A stretch of 64,000 nucleotides of DNA from Zeaxanthinibacter enoshimensis (GTDB taxonomy: Bacteria; Bacteroidota; Bacteroidia; Flavobacteriales; Flavobacteriaceae): the NCBI RefSeq assembly GCF_004362865.1, contig NZ_SNYI01000001.1, positions 1,054,001 to 1,118,000 on the forward strand. Direction: 5' to 3'. Numbering within the stretch: the first letter of the stretch is position 1; the number at the start of each line of letters is the position of its first letter. Under the pieces are notes generated by a model. The model did not search any database. It saw only the letters and a list, made by a program, of their open reading frames with translations, and was not told where the DNA came from. The translations under genes were made by a program, and so were the position numbers. This document shows positions 61,380 to 64,000 of the stretch, one piece after another.

Positions 61380-62551
61380 TGAGAGAACCTATTTCTATTA
61401 CAGCCATAGCATCCGTATCTCCTCTTGGACAAAACCAGGAGGAGATCTGGAATAATTACCTGGACGAGAAAGCTTTTTTCAACTTCCGGGATGTTGGGCA
61501 GGAAAAGATGTGGGTCGCGCCTCTTACCGGCGAAGGCCTGGAGGCTGTGGCTAATATTCGGCTCGAATCCCCCTTTTACCGCTCCCTGGACGAGAGCGTT
61601 CTGTATGCGCTGCTGGCAGCAAGGAGTGCTGCGGACAGGGCAGGCTGGAAAAAGGGCGATAATTTTGGGATCAATGTCGGTTCATCCCGGGGCGCAACCG
61701 GGTTATTTGAACGATACCATGAGGAATTCCTGCGCGATGGTCAAAGCAGTACCCAGGCCTCCCCGGCAACTACCCTGGGCAATATATCGTCCTGGCTGGC
61801 ACATGACCTGCAGACTGAAGGCCCGGAGATCTCCCATTCCATTACCTGCTCTACCGCCCTGCACGCGTTTCTCAATGGTGTAGCCTGGCTACAGGCAGGG
61901 ATGGCCGGAAAATTCCTGGTAGGGGGGAGCGAGGCTTCCCTGACCCCATTCACCCTGGCGCAGATGAAAGCACTGAAGATCTATTCGACCCTGGGAGGCG
62001 AAGAACTATATCCCTGCAGGGCATTAGAACTGGACAAAAACAGGAATACCATGATCCTGGGCGAAGGAGCCGCCATGGCCTGCCTGGAAAAAGGGGCTGT
62101 CGAAAATGCGCTGGCCGTCGTTGCAGGAATAGGGTACGCCACCGAACCCTTGCAGCACAGCGTGTCCCTTTCTACCGATGCCCTGTGTTTCCAGCGCTCT
62201 ATGAAGATGGCCATAACCGGTATTGATCCTTCTGAAGTGGATGCCGTGGTAATGCATGCCCCAGGCACACGGAAAGGGGACCTGGCAGAATATAATGCCA
62301 TCAGAAGTGTTTTCGGCAATGATCTCCCTGCCCTGACCTCCAATAAATGGAAGATAGGTCACACTTTCGGAGCCTCCGGCATGCTGAGTATAGAACTGGC
62401 CCTCCTTATGCTGCAGCACCAGCAGTGGATCCCAGTCCCATACCTCAGGAATATGTCATCTCCCGGTCGTTTAAAGTACATCCTTGTGAATGCCGTTGGA
62501 TTTGGAGGGAACGCCGTAAGCATACTGTTGCAAAGACCGCAAACTCCCTGA
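61379..62551 (+). CDS. beta-ketoacyl synthase in the biotin operon
   Basis: 390 residues of KAS (thiolase) fold with the FabF/FabB-type triad C157 (SITCSTALHAF), H293 (VMHAPGTRKGD) and H328 (KWKIGHTFGASG). The triad is complete, so it should be active in decarboxylating Claisen condensation. It is shorter and more divergent than housekeeping FabF (about 415), and its place between bioA and bioB points to a dedicated step in making the pimeloyl chain. No bioC, bioH or bioW is in the window. That role is inference. Confidence 0.88.
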   Translation: MREPISITAIASVSPLGQNQEEIWNNYLDEKAFFNFRDVGQEKMWVAPLTGEGLEAVANIRLESPFYRSLDESVLYALLAARSAADRAGWKKGDNFGINVGSSRGATGLFERYHEEFLRDGQSSTQASPATTLGNISSWLAHDLQTEGPEISHSITCSTALHAFLNGVAWLQAGMAGKFLVGGSEASLTPFTLAQMKALKIYSTLGGEELYPCRALELDKNRNTMILGEGAAMACLEKGAVENALAVVAGIGYATEPLQHSVSLSTDALCFQRSMKMAITGIDPSEVDAVVMHAPGTRKGDLAEYNAIRSVFGNDLPALTSNKWKIGHTFGASGMLSIELALLMLQHQQWIPVPYLRNMSSPGRLKYILVNAVGFGGNAVSILLQRPQTP

Positions 62552-62601
62552 CCTGCATTGCAAATTGTTGCCCTTTCTTGGAAAATGTGATCTTTATAGG
62601 C

Positions 62602-62609
62602 TATTTTTG
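62602..62609 (+). promoter_or_regulatory. promoter of bioB
   Basis: TATTTTTG is an exact -7 box with TTG 21 bp upstream (62578-62580), the expected -33 spacing, and a short leader to the ATG at 62627. bioB therefore seems to have its own promoter in addition to any read-through from bioA-KAS. Confidence 0.55.
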
Positions 62610-62626
62610 GCACATAAAACAGATGT

Positions 62627-63718
62627 ATGAGCGCGGAAAGACACAATTGGACCAAAGAGGAAATTCTTGAGATTTATAACCAACCTATGATGGATTTGCT
62701 GTTTCGCGCCGCAAATGTTCATCGCGAATTCCACGATCCCAATACAGTTCAGGTTTCTACCCTGCTCTCCATAAAGACCGGGGGATGCCCGGAAGATTGT
62801 GGGTACTGCCCGCAGGCTGCCCGGTACCATACAGATATAGAAGGGAACGACCTGATGACGGTTTCCCATGTAAAAGCACAGGCACTCAGAGCTAAAGCTT
62901 CGGGAAGTTCCAGGGTGTGCATGGGAGCAGCATGGAGAAACGTGAAAGACGGGCCGGAATTTGACCAGGTCCTGGAAATGGTGCGCACCATCAATAAGCT
63001 GGACATGGAGGTTTGTTGTACACTCGGTATGCTTACCGAGAACCAGGCCCAGCGATTGGCCGAGGCGGGGTTATATGCCTATAATCATAACCTGGATACC
63101 TCCGAGGATTACTATAAGGATGTTATTTCTACGCGTGCTTTTGAAGACCGTCTGAAAACCATAGACAATGTCAGGAAAAGTAATGTTACCGTTTGCAGCG
63201 GTGGGATTATCGGGATGGGCGAAAAACTCGAGGACAGGGCAGGGATGCTGGTTGCCCTGGCAACCCTTAACCCCCAGCCTGAGTCGGTCCCAATCAACGC
63301 CCTGGTAGCGGTAGAGGGGACCCCGATGGAAGACATGGAACCCGTGCCGATCTGGGATATGATCCGTATGGTGGCCACAACCCGCATTGTAATGCCGAAG
63401 ACCCAGGTAAGGCTGTCTGCGGGTAGAACTAATATGAGCCGTGAAGGACAGGCACTTTGCTTCTTCGCCGGGGCTAATTCGATTTTTGCCGGGGATAAAC
63501 TGCTTACCACACCTAACCCCGATGTGAACGAGGACATGGAAATGTTCAAACTCCTGGGACTGAAACCCCAGCAGGCTTTTGTAAAAGCACCACAGCCTAA
63601 GACCGTAGAACAGGAGGAATCGGTGCTGCAACCCCTGGGAGAAAAACCGAAATGGACACGTCCCGGGCACAAGATAGAACGGAACGAGGAGGCCAAGGCT
63701 AAGGCCAGGCGCTCTTAA
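62627..63718 (+). CDS. bioB: biotin synthase
   Basis: Radical-SAM enzyme that inserts sulfur into dethiobiotin. The 363-residue protein has the cluster motif CPEDCGYC (C54, C58, C61), VCMGAAWRN, YNHNLDTSEDYY, CSGGIIGMGE and SAGRTNMS; the conserved Arg in that last stretch and Cys residues serve the second [2Fe-2S] cluster. A charged C-terminal tail (about 325-363) is longer than in E. coli. Final gene of the biotin region. Confidence 0.98.
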   Translation: MSAERHNWTKEEILEIYNQPMMDLLFRAANVHREFHDPNTVQVSTLLSIKTGGCPEDCGYCPQAARYHTDIEGNDLMTVSHVKAQALRAKASGSSRVCMGAAWRNVKDGPEFDQVLEMVRTINKLDMEVCCTLGMLTENQAQRLAEAGLYAYNHNLDTSEDYYKDVISTRAFEDRLKTIDNVRKSNVTVCSGGIIGMGEKLEDRAGMLVALATLNPQPESVPINALVAVEGTPMEDMEPVPIWDMIRMVATTRIVMPKTQVRLSAGRTNMSREGQALCFFAGANSIFAGDKLLTTPNPDVNEDMEMFKLLGLKPQQAFVKAPQPKTVEQEESVLQPLGEKPKWTRPGHKIERNEEAKAKARRS

Positions 63719-63788
63719 GTTATCGTTAATATACCGGTTCAGCTTCTGCAGCTTTTATAACTTTACAGGCTAAAGAACCAGATTGGCT

Positions 63789-64000
63789 TTGAACCTACAA
63801 GAGATACCAAAAGTTGCTTCTATCAGTAAGGAAGCGTTTATAAGGGACTACTACAAACCGCAGAAACCTGTGGTGCTGCAGGGTTTGGTATCCGATTGGC
63901 CCGCTTACCATAAGTGGAGCCTGGAATACATCCGGGATATAGCAGGGTCAAAAGAGGTGCCGTTATATGACAACCGGCCGGTGAGTCATAAAGATGGTTT
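63789..64000 (+). CDS. JmjC/cupin-like (cupin_8) protein, 5' part only
   Basis: The frame from TTG 63789 is open for 70 codons to the window edge. The text (IPKVASISKEAFIRDYYKPQKPVVLQGL, in part; DWPAYHKWSLEYI; YDNRPVSHKDG) matches the N-terminus of cupin_8 / JmjC-type proteins, Fe(II)/2-oxoglutarate oxygenases or inactive relatives. The metal-binding HxD lies beyond the edge. TAACTTTA at 63758-63765 is a near-match -7 box. An upstream TTG at 63783 is an alternative start. Confidence 0.75.
   Translation, partial: MNLQEIPKVASISKEAFIRDYYKPQKPVVLQGLVSDWPAYHKWSLEYIRDIAGSKEVPLYDNRPVSHKDG

Overview
The window is about 50% GC and reads as a chromosome segment of a marine Flavobacteriaceae bacterium (Bacteroidota). 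The signs are TonB-dependent receptors with CarboxypepD_reg-like N-termini, many short lipoproteins, a DUF4270 lipoprotein, LytTR-type regulation, a split atpD-atpC pair, many -7 boxes of the Bacteroidota form TAnnTTTG, and a family-typical run panC / orphan glycogen-synthase domain / DUF4270 / glmS. A genus cannot be named safely. No rRNA, tRNA, insertion sequence, prophage or CRISPR array was found.

Layout. 1-5.0 kb: a secreted nuclease/phosphatase (cut by the left edge) divergent from a TonB receptor and a lamin-tail lipoprotein, probably one uptake locus. 5.0-7.6 kb: multi-PAS histidine kinase with a lone receiver protein. 7.9-14 kb: ankyrin protein, omega-amidase, Ig-like lipoprotein, ComF, coiled-coil membrane protein, glyS. 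14-18.7 kb: siderophore-type TonB receptor with a small barrel protein, exonuclease III, aldo/keto reductase. 18.7-33.3 kb is the conserved housekeeping core: radA, an esterase-fold protein without its serine, a flippase-like protein, panD, panC, the GT5 N-domain protein, DUF4270, glmS, a third TonB receptor, atpD and atpC. 33.6-45.7 kb is accessory: lipoproteins, hydrolases, an AT-rich esterase that looks foreign, an acetyltransferase, a Sel1 protein, a LytTR regulator, an intradiol dioxygenase-like lipoprotein and YceI. 45.9-55.7 kb: serine hydrolase, LytS/LytTR-type two-component pair, EamA transporter, GNAT, a TetR/cupin pair with twin operators, and a SYLF protein. 55.8-63.7 kb is a biotin locus in two transcription units (bioF-DUF2007-bioD and bioA-KAS-bioB), with an opposing glycosyltransferase between them and a JmjC/cupin-like gene entering the right edge.

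The feature least explained by known gene families is a set of intergenic composite repeats. Each is assembled from phase-perfect degenerate microsatellites: a 7-mer GTTYGMR, a 7-mer around CAGT, a 9-mer YTTGTCCCT, an 8-mer CTATGTAC and an 8-mer YATCACYG. They come in the same order each time, and the fuller copies end in GC-rich palindromes CCCGCCCG...CGGGCGGG. Copies lie at 32.95, 34.5, 41.2, 42.7, 43.0, 50.2-50.9 and 51.5 kb. One forms an inverted repeat between atpD and atpC, and one holds a 220-bp tandem duplication at 99% identity. These islands account for almost all of the long non-coding stretches. Elsewhere genes are packed tightly, with convergent stop codons 1-3 bp apart or overlapping.
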